Positions 6,153-14,226 of a stretch of DNA of 23,008 nt are shown piece after piece; the first letter of the stretch is position 1, and each line of letters begins with the position of its first letter. The stretch covers positions 1 through 23,008 of the forward strand of contig CAYNOT010000032.1 of the NCBI GenBank assembly GCA_964398945.1, in the 5' to 3' direction. Source of the DNA: JBGTGG01 sp964398945. GTDB lineage: Bacteria > Bacteroidota > Bacteroidia > Cytophagales > Cyclobacteriaceae. The notes below the pieces were generated by a model. That model made no database searches. It worked only from the letters and a program-made list of their open reading frames with translations, and had not been told where the DNA came from. Both the position numbers and the translations under genes were made by a program.

Positions 6153-8519
6153 ATGACACATTTTAAAAACCTTCTCGTACTCTCACTTCAACTTTTGTTT
6201 GTTGCATCGTTATCTGCACAAAATTTCACGCAAAATATTCGCGGCACAATTGTCGACAAAGTTTCACAGACACCGCTTCCCGGTGCTAACGTAGCAATAC
6301 TCAATACTGATCCTTTGGTGGGAAGCACTACGGATGTAGATGGAAATTTTCGTTTGCAGAACATCCCCATAGGAACCTACACCATACGCGTAAGTTTCAC
6401 GGGCTACAAAGAATCCTTCATTCAAAACCTGCGTGTCAATTCCGGCAAAGAAGTCGTATTGTCGATTGCGCTGGAAGAAGACATCACACAGATGGAAGTG
6501 ATTATCGTCCGTGCTTCCGATACTGAAAAAAACAAACCCATTAATGATATGGCCGTGGTGAGCGCGCGTACTTTTTCTGTTGAAGAAACACAAAAGTATG
6601 CAGCGGCCGTAAATGATCCGGCACGTATGGTTGCATCGTATGCAGGTGTGGTGCAAACCAATGATGGCAACAACAATATTTCCATTCGGGGCAATTCACC
6701 TTTTGGTTTGTTGTGGCGGATGGAAGGCGTTGATATCCCAAACCCAAATCATTTTGCAGGCGTTGCAAGCTCGGGCGGTGGAATTTCAATTTTAAGCTCT
6801 CAACTGTTGACCAATTCTGATTTTATAACGGGGGCTTTTCCGGCAGAATATGGAAATGCATTGTCCGGGGTTTTTGATTTGAATTTGCGAAAAGGAAACA
6901 ATGAAAACAGGGAATACACTTTTCAGGCAGGCTTCCTGGGTGTAGACTTTGCAGCGGAGGGGCCTTTCTCTAAAAATTACAACGGCTCGTATTTGATCAA
7001 CTATCGCTATTCTACCTTATCGGTATTGGATATGATTGGTGTACCGATCGGTGATGCGGTCACCAATTTTCAGGATTTATCTTTCAATTTTTATTTGCCC
7101 ACAAAAAAAGCAGGAATGTTTTCTGTTTTTGGATTTGGTGGTTTAAGCGACCAGCAATCCGATGCCGTTCGTGATTCACTTGAGTGGACAAGCGAGTACG
7201 ATAAAAGTGATTGGGTGTATCGTTCAAATCGCGGAGCTGCCGGAGTGAAGCATTCGATCACGTTAAACCCGAATACCTATCTTCAATCTGCTGTAGTTGC
7301 ATCCACAACTGGCAATGGATATGAAGAAGAGAAACTTGATGATGACTATAATCCAATTCCACGATATTACCAGGACTATAAAATCGGAAAAATCTTGATT
7401 AGTTCGGTAATCAATAACAAGATCAATGCAAAGAGCCATTTGCGGTCGGGTGTATATTTCAATACTATCAATTACAATTTGAAAGAGCGCCATCGGGATG
7501 ACGAAACCGATCAAATGGTTACGCACATCAATTCAAGTGGAAACGCACAAACCATTCAGTTTTTTTCGCAATTGAACTACCGCTTTACAGAAAAAATCAC
7601 GATGAATGTGGGAGTGCATTATTTGCAGTTGTTGTATAACAATACCAACTCAATTGAGCCACGCGCTTCCATCCGTTACGAAGTCAGCGATATCCAGTCG
7701 TTTAGTGTTGGGTATGGACTGCATTCACAGATTCAACCCATAGGGGTTTATTTTGTGGAAGAACAATTGCCCGACAATTCCATTGTGCTTCCAAACAAGA
7801 ACCTTGACTTGACAAAGGCGCACCACTTCGTGTTGGGATATGATCGTGCCCTTAATAAAAACTTAAGAATTAAAACGGAAGTATATTATCAGCATCTCTT
7901 TAATATTCCTATCAGTCCTGATCCGGAAAGTACACTGGCACTTATTAATGAGGAATATGGATATGTGACTGAACCATTGGTGAACGAAGGTATTGGCAGG
8001 AACTATGGCCTGGAATTAACGCTCGAACAATTTTTGCATCGTAATTTTTATTTTTTGTTGTCCTCTTCTGTATACGATTCAAAATACCGTGCAGCCGATC
8101 AGGTTTGGCGAAACACGCGGTATAACGGAAACTATGCTTTCAGCTTTACAAGCGGGAAAGAATTTTTGAAAATCAAGAAATCAAAGCAGCGCACCTTTGG
8201 TGTCAACATCAAAGCATTGTATGCCGGAAGTTTGCGTGATACTCCTATTGACTATGATGCATCAGTTGCGGAAGGCGAGACGGTATATATTGAGAAGGAA
8301 GCGTACTCCGAGCGTTTGCCGGATTATTTCCGAACAGACTTGCGCTTTAGCTGGAAGATCAACAAGAAAAAGACTACCAGCACCTTTGCCCTGGATATTC
8401 AAAATGTAACGAACAACAAAAATGTATTCGGGCAATTCTTTGATGCGGAAACCGGGAAAATTAAAACGGAATACCAAACCCCGTTGATCCCGGTATTTAG
8501 TTACAAGATTGAATTCTAG
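6153..8519 (+). CDS. TonB-dependent outer-membrane receptor
   Basis: This 788-residue receptor uses TonB/ExbBD energy to import a substrate across the outer membrane. ATG 6153 gives a clean signal peptide (MTHFKNLLVLSLQLLFVASL, cut after SAQ), which is why it is preferred over the open-frame start at 6018. Domains are CarboxypepD-reg-like at about 27-108 (IRGTIVDKVSQTPLPGANV...GSTTDVDGNFRL), plug at about 135-243 (ISIRGNSPFGLLWRMEGVDI, GNALSGVFDLNLRKG), and a 22-strand barrel region to the C-terminus, ending SYKIEF with the expected final Phe. There is no STN domain, so direct control of the FecI/FecR pair is unlikely. No SusD gene follows, so a SusCD glycan system is not indicated. The substrate is unknown. 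It converges with the next gene with only five bases between the stops. Confidence 0.92.
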   Translation: MTHFKNLLVLSLQLLFVASLSAQNFTQNIRGTIVDKVSQTPLPGANVAILNTDPLVGSTTDVDGNFRLQNIPIGTYTIRVSFTGYKESFIQNLRVNSGKEVVLSIALEEDITQMEVIIVRASDTEKNKPINDMAVVSARTFSVEETQKYAAAVNDPARMVASYAGVVQTNDGNNNISIRGNSPFGLLWRMEGVDIPNPNHFAGVASSGGGISILSSQLLTNSDFITGAFPAEYGNALSGVFDLNLRKGNNENREYTFQAGFLGVDFAAEGPFSKNYNGSYLINYRYSTLSVLDMIGVPIGDAVTNFQDLSFNFYLPTKKAGMFSVFGFGGLSDQQSDAVRDSLEWTSEYDKSDWVYRSNRGAAGVKHSITLNPNTYLQSAVVASTTGNGYEEEKLDDDYNPIPRYYQDYKIGKILISSVINNKINAKSHLRSGVYFNTINYNLKERHRDDETDQMVTHINSSGNAQTIQFFSQLNYRFTEKITMNVGVHYLQLLYNNTNSIEPRASIRYEVSDIQSFSVGYGLHSQIQPIGVYFVEEQLPDNSIVLPNKNLDLTKAHHFVLGYDRALNKNLRIKTEVYYQHLFNIPISPDPESTLALINEEYGYVTEPLVNEGIGRNYGLELTLEQFLHRNFYFLLSSSVYDSKYRAADQVWRNTRYNGNYAFSFTSGKEFLKIKKSKQRTFGVNIKALYAGSLRDTPIDYDASVAEGETVYIEKEAYSERLPDYFRTDLRFSWKINKKKTTSTFALDIQNVTNNKNVFGQFFDAETGKIKTEYQTPLIPVFSYKIEF

Positions 8520-8524
8520 TTGAT

Positions 8525-9024
8525 TTATTTACTGACAGCAATGATTTCCATTCTCCAATCATCGGTTAAATCTTTAGGCAGGTTTCGTACAATGGTATGG
8601 GTGCCAAGGCCAATCAGGCCAAGCCCAATTCCAATCTCAAGGGCCATGTACCCTCCGCCAGTAGATTCACCTTGAGTGCAACTAGAACAAGGATCATAAC
8701 TAGCGTTTTGGATGGAGGAGATAATAACTCCTCCCCCCAAATAAATTCCGTAATAGCCCAAAAACGATTCCCTTTATTGTTCCTTCCGAAAGCATCAATA
8801 TCGGATACGGGTACTTCTTCGTCACTGATCATCAATGTGGATTCAGTGATTGAATTTAAAATCCCAACTTTTTTTTCAGGGCTATCTTTCAGGGAATAGA
8901 TAACCCTTTTGCCTTCTTTTAAAGTTATTGTTTTTTGGGTTTTGGTGTTGGTTAATTTTACTGCTTTCTGCGCGGTGGTTGTAAAAGCAATAAGCATGAG
9001 ATTAAAAACTAAGGGATATTTCAT
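8525..9024 (-). pseudogene. Small membrane protein gene broken by a -1 frameshift
   Basis: Two minus-strand frames belong together. The first (ATG at 9024) encodes a signal peptide (MKYPLVFNLMLIAFTTTAQ) and a strand-rich domain to GRNNKGNRF (residue 88), then runs into nonsense-like sequence and stops at 8614. The second frame continues from the same point with LGYYGIYLGGGVIISSI, a CSSC pair (113, 116) and a second hydrophobic stretch (GLGLIGLGTHTIV), ending at 8525. The break falls in a run of five T (plus-strand A at 8760-8764). A sixth T would restore one 166-residue protein. The join may be a true inactivating deletion, a sequencing error in a homopolymer, or -1 slippage during translation. 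The family is not recognised. It is probably an envelope protein with two membrane segments. Confidence 0.72.
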
Positions 9025-9366
9025 AGCGGCTAATAATTCCCGAAAATATAGAACAAGAATCTGAATTCACAAAAAAAATTTGACGACTTAGTATTTCCCC
9101 TGTAGGTACTACTTAGTTCCGTAAATACATGGCGGTGTAGGCACTGCCTTTCTTACCAGAAACTCCGCACGCTAGAGCGACTTGTATAGCAGACATAACG
9201 TATTCAGATAGCTCCAGAGGAGCGGAATATTTTTAGCCCGGGTGCAACCCGGGGCTAAAATTTAAATTTTGATGGTGTCGACTGCCACTGTTCGATGGAA
9301 TGAATTTTTTAATCGACACGGATTGCACGAACGACCTATAAGAACTGATGGGATTATGAAGAAAAT
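9025..9366. other. 342-bp gap with composite repeat
   Basis: No gene is supported here. The right half (9211-9320) is copy 3 of the composite palindromic element. The left half contains ACTTAGT twice (9086-9092 and 9111-9117, 25 bp apart) inside GTATTT (9091-9096) / AAATAC (9123-9128), followed by a moderately GC-rich stretch (9130-9200) with no reading frame of note. Confidence 0.55.
9211..9320. repeat. Composite palindromic element, full copy 3
   Basis: It has the same three-hairpin order as copy 2: GCTCC (9211-9215) with GGAGC (9219-9223); TTTTAGCCCGGGT (9231-9243) with ACCCGGGgCTAAAA (9247-9260), a 13-bp stem with one bulge and the same GCA loop; and GTGTCGA (9275-9281) with TCGACAC (9313-9319). 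The central hairpin is flanked by T and A runs, so it could stop transcription on either strand. It sits downstream of the hydrolase gene (minus strand). Confidence 0.65.
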
Positions 9367-10044
9367 CTAGATGAGTTCTAGAAGTGTCCCACTGAAAACT
9401 TTTTCAATAGGGTGCGGTGTATTAGGTAAAAAAACAAATTTCCCTTTTGGAAGAAATGAACTTATTTTTTCTGAATAGGTTTTGTCGGCCATGTCATCCA
9501 ACTCACCAAGGCCAATAGTGACGGGGCATTTAATATCGGGGAGGTTGCCTTCATGAAGGAGGGGTTGATCACCCAGTCCTTTCATCATGGTGGCAGTTTT
9601 GTTTAGTAACTCTTTCCAGTCGTTGGGCGCGTGTCTTTTTTCAAGGATGCGCGCAAAAGCAGGAATTTTTTCTTCAATTTTTTCCGGGTTGACTTTCTTT
9701 ACTTCATGCACAGCAGATTCGGGGTTCCAGTCAAATTTGGTTCCCAACGTGGTAATCTTTGAAATCTTCTCAGGATAATGAAGCGCATACCAGAGTGCAA
9801 CGTACCCGCCCATGCTGTATCCAAAAATATGGAGGTTTGATAAGGCGTATTGATTGATAAACCGATTTACATCTTCCGCGAATGCTTCAATACCAAAACC
9901 ATCTTTTGAAAAAGGAGTTCCGCCATGTCCGGGGAAGTTGAGTGTAAAAACTTCATGCCCTTGTTTTTCGAGTTCGTTTTTTAAAGGAAACAACTGGGCT
10001 TCTGCACCAAGTGCCCCGTGGAGAAGGAGAATGGGATTATTCAT
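9367..10044 (-). CDS. Alpha/beta hydrolase
   Basis: This 225-residue cytoplasmic hydrolase has a single alpha/beta-hydrolase fold. The oxyanion-hole region is LLLHGALGA (6-14) and the NFPGHGGTPFS loop follows (36-46). The nucleophile elbow GYSMGG puts the catalytic serine at 77. The acid is probably Asp183 or Asp184 in GELDDMA, and the histidine is His211 in NTPHPIEKV. The length matches compact members of the family such as MenH-like and carboxylesterase-like enzymes. The substrate cannot be deduced, and no menaquinone or lipid gene lies beside it. The ATG at 10044 is preceded by a 12-bp inverted repeat (10071-10105). The gene appears to be a single-gene unit whose end faces the composite repeat. 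Confidence 0.88.
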   Translation of the reverse strand: MNNPILLLHGALGAEAQLFPLKNELEKQGHEVFTLNFPGHGGTPFSKDGFGIEAFAEDVNRFINQYALSNLHIFGYSMGGYVALWYALHYPEKISKITTLGTKFDWNPESAVHEVKKVNPEKIEEKIPAFARILEKRHAPNDWKELLNKTATMMKGLGDQPLLHEGNLPDIKCPVTIGLGELDDMADKTYSEKISSFLPKGKFVFLPNTPHPIEKVFSGTLLELI

Positions 10045-10070
10045 TATGATTTTTTTAATTTGCGATTGCT

Positions 10071-10105
10071 GATTAGTGATTTTCTTGACCTACAAATCAC
10101 TAATC
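10071..10105. repeat. Perfect 12-bp inverted repeat upstream of hydrolase
   Basis: GATTAGTGATTT (10071-10082) and AAATCACTAATC (10094-10105) are exact reverse complements separated by 11 bases, located 27-61 bp upstream of the hydrolase ATG. It could be an operator, a leader hairpin, or part of the low-complexity phrase repeats common in these genomes. Confidence 0.5.
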
Positions 10106-10300
10106 TCAAAACAGATTTTAAATGCCAGCCATCTGGTTTCTCACATCTTACGTCTTATATCGTTTGAGTTTATGCAGTAGCTGGCTTTTGAAAACGTATC
10201 TGTCCATCGTGACAAAACGTTGAACGAAGATAAAAACTTATAACTTACACATCACCTAGCTATTGCATAACCTTTTTGTTTGCAGTAGCAGAGCCCTTCT

Positions 10301-10338
10301 CCCCACTTCATTCGTAGTCGTGCGGTGGGGCATTTTTT
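10301..10338 (+). terminator. Intrinsic terminator-like hairpin with no upstream plus-strand gene
   Basis: CCCCAC (10301-10306) pairs with GTGGGG (10325-10330), and six T follow at 10333-10338 after CA. The loop is long (18 nt). The nearest plus-strand gene upstream ends at 8519, so if this works it would end an unannotated plus-strand transcript. Confidence 0.4.
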
Positions 10339-10372
10339 ATTGACAACTTTCTCCACCTACACTACACTGAGC

Positions 10373-10441
10373 ACACACTTTGGCTGGCTTTGGTCCCGAT
10401 AGCTATCGGGAGGGCGGGAAGCGCGGCCTGCCAAAGTGTGT
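10373..10441. repeat. 69-bp hairpin around an 18-bp perfect palindrome
   Basis: The arms 10373-10388 and 10426-10441 (ACACTTTGGC-like ends) pair over 16 bp with one mismatch. Inside sits TCCCGATAGCTATCGGGA (10394-10411), identical to its own reverse complement. I recall the CCCGATAGCTATCGGG core as frequent in Bacteroidota genomes, so this is probably a dispersed repeat. It lies just beyond the 3' end of the cupin gene, where it could also limit read-through. Confidence 0.55.
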
Positions 10442-10473
10442 TTGATTGAGTTGGTTCGTTATTTCTCCTTAAC

Positions 10474-10848
10474 TTAAATCCATCCTGATTCTTTTACTGT
10501 CATCTCACTTTCCACATTACCCGTGTGCAGCGTTGCTTTCGGTTCAAAGAGAAGGTTAAATACAATTTCGCCATTTGTATGCGGTCTGTGTTCGACCCCC
10601 TTGGGGACGATTAGAATTTCTCCTTCCTTCACTTCCACGGTTCTACCATCCCGAAAGTCCATCAGGAGTGTCCCTTTAAACACCATGAAAAGCTCGTCTT
10701 CATTTTCATGACTATGCCAGATAAAGTCGTCTTTAAGCTTGCAAAGCTTTACGTATTGTCCGTTTAGTTCGCCAATAATATGAGGCGTCCATTGTTTTTC
10801 AAACAATGAAAACTTTTCCATAATGTTGATGGATTTGATTTCTTGCAT
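10474..10848 (-). CDS. Cupin-domain protein
   Basis: This is a 124-residue single-domain cupin, a small metal-binding beta barrel. Motif 1 is WHSHENEDELFMVFKG (44-59), supplying His45, His47 and Glu52. Motif 2 is GEILIVPKGVEHRPHTN (76-92), supplying His87. All four usual metal ligands are therefore present. The start is probably Met1 at 10848, although Met10 (MEKFSLFEKQW) is closer to the usual N-terminus of this group. The gene follows the ABC permease/peptidase gene by 69 bp on the same strand and may be read from it. Small cupins of this type are often annotated only by fold. The substrate, and any link to the transporter, are unknown. Confidence 0.85.
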   Translation of the reverse strand: MQEIKSINIMEKFSLFEKQWTPHIIGELNGQYVKLCKLKDDFIWHSHENEDELFMVFKGTLLMDFRDGRTVEVKEGEILIVPKGVEHRPHTNGEIVFNLLFEPKATLHTGNVESEMTVKESGWI

Positions 10849-10917
10849 ATTGCTCTGATTTTTAGGTGGCTATCTTTCTGGTTTTTGGATGTTGCACAAC
10901 AATGGATTGTTAAAGTC

Positions 10918-13900
10918 TTACTTGGTAACGGTATCCTGCTTAATACGATTCACGTGTTCAAACAAATCTGTTATAACGTATTGCATCGAGTCCGGGGTAA
11001 CTTCCCGAAAATACTGAATTAAATCCAATGTAGTTGAATAGCGTTTTGGCTTTTGCGGATTATTGAAAGAATGCCAATCTCTCAGAAAATTATGTAATGC
11101 TTTGTTCACATTTTCTTCACCAATATGCTTCTGTAATTCATACATGTTAAGCGCTCCTTTGTTGTAATAAATATGACTTTCATTTTCAACCAATGCTAAT
11201 GGTGGCTCCTCCTTTTTTGACTTTAAAACAGCTTTCTGATATTCTTCCAATTGGAGTTTTAAGAATTGCTGAACTTTTTCACCCGAGTATTTCTCTTTAA
11301 ACACCATGATGGCAGAATATTGGGCCAGTGTTTCCAAAATCATATTTTGCCCCTGTACGTTTGCGGCTTCCAATTGTAGACCCCACCATTGGTGAGCTAC
11401 TTCATGCGCAGTAATATAAAATGCCATGTCCACATCTTTTTCATCATCAATATCCATAACAAAACCAATAGCCTCTGAAAAAGGAATGATACCGGGCAGA
11501 GATTGAGCAAATGTCCGATACCTTGGAAACTCCACGATACGAAGCTGGTTGTATTGGTACGGACGGAAGTGAGTGCTGTAATAGTCCAACGACATTTTCA
11601 TAGACTCCATCATACGCGTGAGGTTATATTCATGACCTTTCTGGTAATAAATCTCTAAATCAACAAGCTCCTTTGAAGTTTTACCTGACGGAATAGCGGT
11701 ATCTCTCATTACCTCATAGTGACCTGATACAATGGGATAAAAGTGGATGATACGTTGATTGGTTTTGTAATGAAAATAATTGCGGTCGCCCTTATTCCAT
11801 GTTGCCACTAAATCGCCAGAGGTGAGCGCTGTTTGTGGAGCTTCTGTACTGATTATTATTTCTAAGGTGACGCCATCTGAATCACTTCCGTTTCGTGCAT
11901 TCACCAATTCTCTTACATCATCACGCTTGGCTTTTTGCAATCGGGGAGCCAGCTCAAAATCTTTTCGATCGTCCTCATCCTGCAATTCATATTTTTTCTG
12001 ATAACCAAAACCAGGCAGCACCGCATTGTCAAAAAAAGTCCCGTTATACACCACATCTGTATCGGAATTGTCAGTTTCAAAACCCTTCGGTTGTAAGGTT
12101 TGTTTGAAGTTCATTTTCATAGTATCACCCGGGGCTAACGGTTGATCCAATTCGTAAATGGTATAGTGATATTTTTCATAGGTATTGTTAGCAGTCGCAC
12201 TGCGATCAAATACCACATCTGTTAACTCCACTTTTGATGCTATCAGTTTTTGTACATGGATTTCACGAATGGGTACTTGCGATGTATTATTGGTGACGAC
12301 ATAGTAGCCTCTTACTTCGTATGCTCTTTGTGATGGGTAGAGATCAACTTTTAAATTGACATCTATAATTTTCGGTTGAAGAATATATTCAAATTGTTTC
12401 AGGGTCTTTTCGTACTCAACTCTGAAATCAGTTTGCTCACGCTTAGTCCAGAATTCATTTAACACATTGGTATTATAAAAAATATAACCTCCTATGCCGA
12501 TGAAGAGACATAAGCATATTAAACTGAAAGTGCCCAAAGATTCTCCGATGTGGTTTAGTCCGCTCGTCCATCGTTTTCTCAATTCCGTTTCGTTGCCCTT
12601 TGTCATCAGGATACTGGCGAGAATCAAAAGCAGTACACCCAATAGCACCCAATAGATTTTCACCCAGAGATAAGCGGTCAGGAAGTGTCCATAACCATTC
12701 ATATCTGAGTATGTAGCCAACGCATGCCCGCCAAAGTTGAGTAACGCGTGCTCCAAACCAAATGTGCTGATGGCTACATTTATGATGGCGAACGCGATAG
12801 TGGCGAGCATTCCCATAAACTTGCTTCCGGTAAGTGCCTGAAAGAACATGGCCGCAAATGTGTACAAGGCCAGGAATGGAAATAACTTTAAAAAGAATCC
12901 AAAGAAATAGACGTCCAATTCGTAGCGGTAGTAGCCGTTCAATGTTTGAAACAGAACACCGGCAGCAATGAGTGAAAGCATGACAATGGCATAGATGAGT
13001 AGTAATGCAAGGAACCTGCTGCTCACATTAATAAAATTGCTAAAGGGCGAGGCATCATGAATGAGGTCAAGCTTTACATCTCTCTCCTTCCACATAATTT
13101 CACCTGAATAAAAAACCAAAATGATCATGAAGAAGTAAACAGACATCTCTTGTAATTCTTCAATAATGAGATATGTGGTAGGATAACTATCTACTCCATG
13201 AGAGGTGCCTAAGCTCACCGAGTTGACAAGAATAATAATGAAGCAACACAGAATAATCGCCCAGAAGGAAATAAGCTTCAGAATAGACACACTATGAAAC
13301 CAGGCATTGAGAAATAGTTGAGCAAACTGAGCCTTAATATGATAGACAGGTTTAACTGTGGGTACGCTTTTAGTAAACGTATCTGGTAAGGTTTTAACTT
13401 TTTGCTTCTGCTTCTTATTGAAAGCCTTTTCATTGATAACGATCAATTGAAACCTGACATAGCCAATCGTCAGAACCGAAATGCCCAACCCTATCCAGAA
13501 GAGTTTGTTAAGCAGTATAATACCCGACACAGGAATAAGCAGTGAGTTTCTATCCGTTACTGTCCAGTCTTTACTTGCTTTAGTCAATGTGGTAAGCGAA
13601 AAGGGATCCAGTAACGCCTGAAAGATTTCATTCGTAATGCCTTTAGTGATCATGAACAAAACAAAAATGACCACACCCTGAGTGTACACAACCATCAGAT
13701 TTTTGCTGAGCGCACCAGTTGTAAAAAACACAGAAGCACCAAAAAATAACGTAGGTAAAACCACCCAAAGAAAAGGCTGTAGATAATTAATAAATTGAAA
13801 GGGCAAAAATTCGCTTGGATCATTCCAGGGCAAAAATTCTCCGATCATCATTCCCCAGAGCACACCACTGAAAATAAAGAGTAATACCACAAAAGATCCT

Positions 13901-14214
13901 AAGAAACGGCCTGATAAGTAATTCTTCTTGGAGATAGGGTTTACATAAATAAGTGAAGTAATGTCGTACTGAAAATCGCGCAGTACAGGAACACCCATAA
14001 TCATAGACGCAATAATCATAGACAATCCCGTAATGGCTCCCATTGTTTTTGCAATTACAAGTGGAGAATTCTTCTTCACTAATCCTAAATCAATTCCCTC
14101 AAAAATGAATTCAACACCAACTACTGAGAACAAGAACAGAAGCAGAAAGAAGAAATATGTTTCAGGTCGCTTCAATCGGTATTTAATTTCGAATATAAAA
14201 AATTCGTATAGCAT
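10918..14214 (-). CDS. ABC transporter permease fused to M1-family zinc peptidase
   Basis: This is a 1098-residue fusion. The first ~575 residues are an ABC-2 type permease with about twelve membrane spans in two sets. After the last span (near GTFSLICLCLFIGIGGYIFY) the chain continues into a periplasmic M1 aminopeptidase-like domain. The zinc site is HEVAHQWW at residues 937-944 with the third ligand at Glu961, so 19 residues separate HEXXH from the Glu instead of the usual 18. The classic GxMEN exopeptidase motif is absent, and the equivalent region reads PGIIPFSEAIGF. A YYNKGALNMYE segment downstream fits the catalytic tyrosine region. Such fusions are known in Bacteroidetes but their substrates are not. 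The ATPase lies 12 bp upstream, so the two form one exporter. The peptidase probably acts on a peptide at the outer face. Confidence 0.9.
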   Translation of the reverse strand: MLYEFFIFEIKYRLKRPETYFFFLLLFLFSVVGVEFIFEGIDLGLVKKNSPLVIAKTMGAITGLSMIIASMIMGVPVLRDFQYDITSLIYVNPISKKNYLSGRFLGSFVVLLFIFSGVLWGMMIGEFLPWNDPSEFLPFQFINYLQPFLWVVLPTLFFGASVFFTTGALSKNLMVVYTQGVVIFVLFMITKGITNEIFQALLDPFSLTTLTKASKDWTVTDRNSLLIPVSGIILLNKLFWIGLGISVLTIGYVRFQLIVINEKAFNKKQKQKVKTLPDTFTKSVPTVKPVYHIKAQFAQLFLNAWFHSVSILKLISFWAIILCCFIIILVNSVSLGTSHGVDSYPTTYLIIEELQEMSVYFFMIILVFYSGEIMWKERDVKLDLIHDASPFSNFINVSSRFLALLLIYAIVMLSLIAAGVLFQTLNGYYRYELDVYFFGFFLKLFPFLALYTFAAMFFQALTGSKFMGMLATIAFAIINVAISTFGLEHALLNFGGHALATYSDMNGYGHFLTAYLWVKIYWVLLGVLLLILASILMTKGNETELRKRWTSGLNHIGESLGTFSLICLCLFIGIGGYIFYNTNVLNEFWTKREQTDFRVEYEKTLKQFEYILQPKIIDVNLKVDLYPSQRAYEVRGYYVVTNNTSQVPIREIHVQKLIASKVELTDVVFDRSATANNTYEKYHYTIYELDQPLAPGDTMKMNFKQTLQPKGFETDNSDTDVVYNGTFFDNAVLPGFGYQKKYELQDEDDRKDFELAPRLQKAKRDDVRELVNARNGSDSDGVTLEIIISTEAPQTALTSGDLVATWNKGDRNYFHYKTNQRIIHFYPIVSGHYEVMRDTAIPSGKTSKELVDLEIYYQKGHEYNLTRMMESMKMSLDYYSTHFRPYQYNQLRIVEFPRYRTFAQSLPGIIPFSEAIGFVMDIDDEKDVDMAFYITAHEVAHQWWGLQLEAANVQGQNMILETLAQYSAIMVFKEKYSGEKVQQFLKLQLEEYQKAVLKSKKEEPPLALVENESHIYYNKGALNMYELQKHIGEENVNKALHNFLRDWHSFNNPQKPKRYSTTLDLIQYFREVTPDSMQYVITDLFEHVNRIKQDTVTK

Positions 14215-14226
14215 GATGTGTTGAGA

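Larger units (their letters stand above)
10045..10473. other. 429-bp gap with three inverted-repeat structures
   Basis: This region lies between the hydrolase 5' end and the cupin 3' end, both on the minus strand. It contains a perfect 12-bp inverted repeat (10071-10105), a plus-strand terminator-like hairpin (10301-10338) and a 69-bp hairpin around an 18-bp palindrome (10373-10441). Between them is sequence with no coding potential that I can support. The hydrolase promoter must be close to 10050-10150, but no clear TAnnTTTG box was found. Confidence 0.55.

Noticed and set aside
5752..9320. CRISPR array or transposon ends
   Set aside because: The three palindromic copies are far apart and irregularly spaced, with no cas or transposase gene; they are dispersed repeats.
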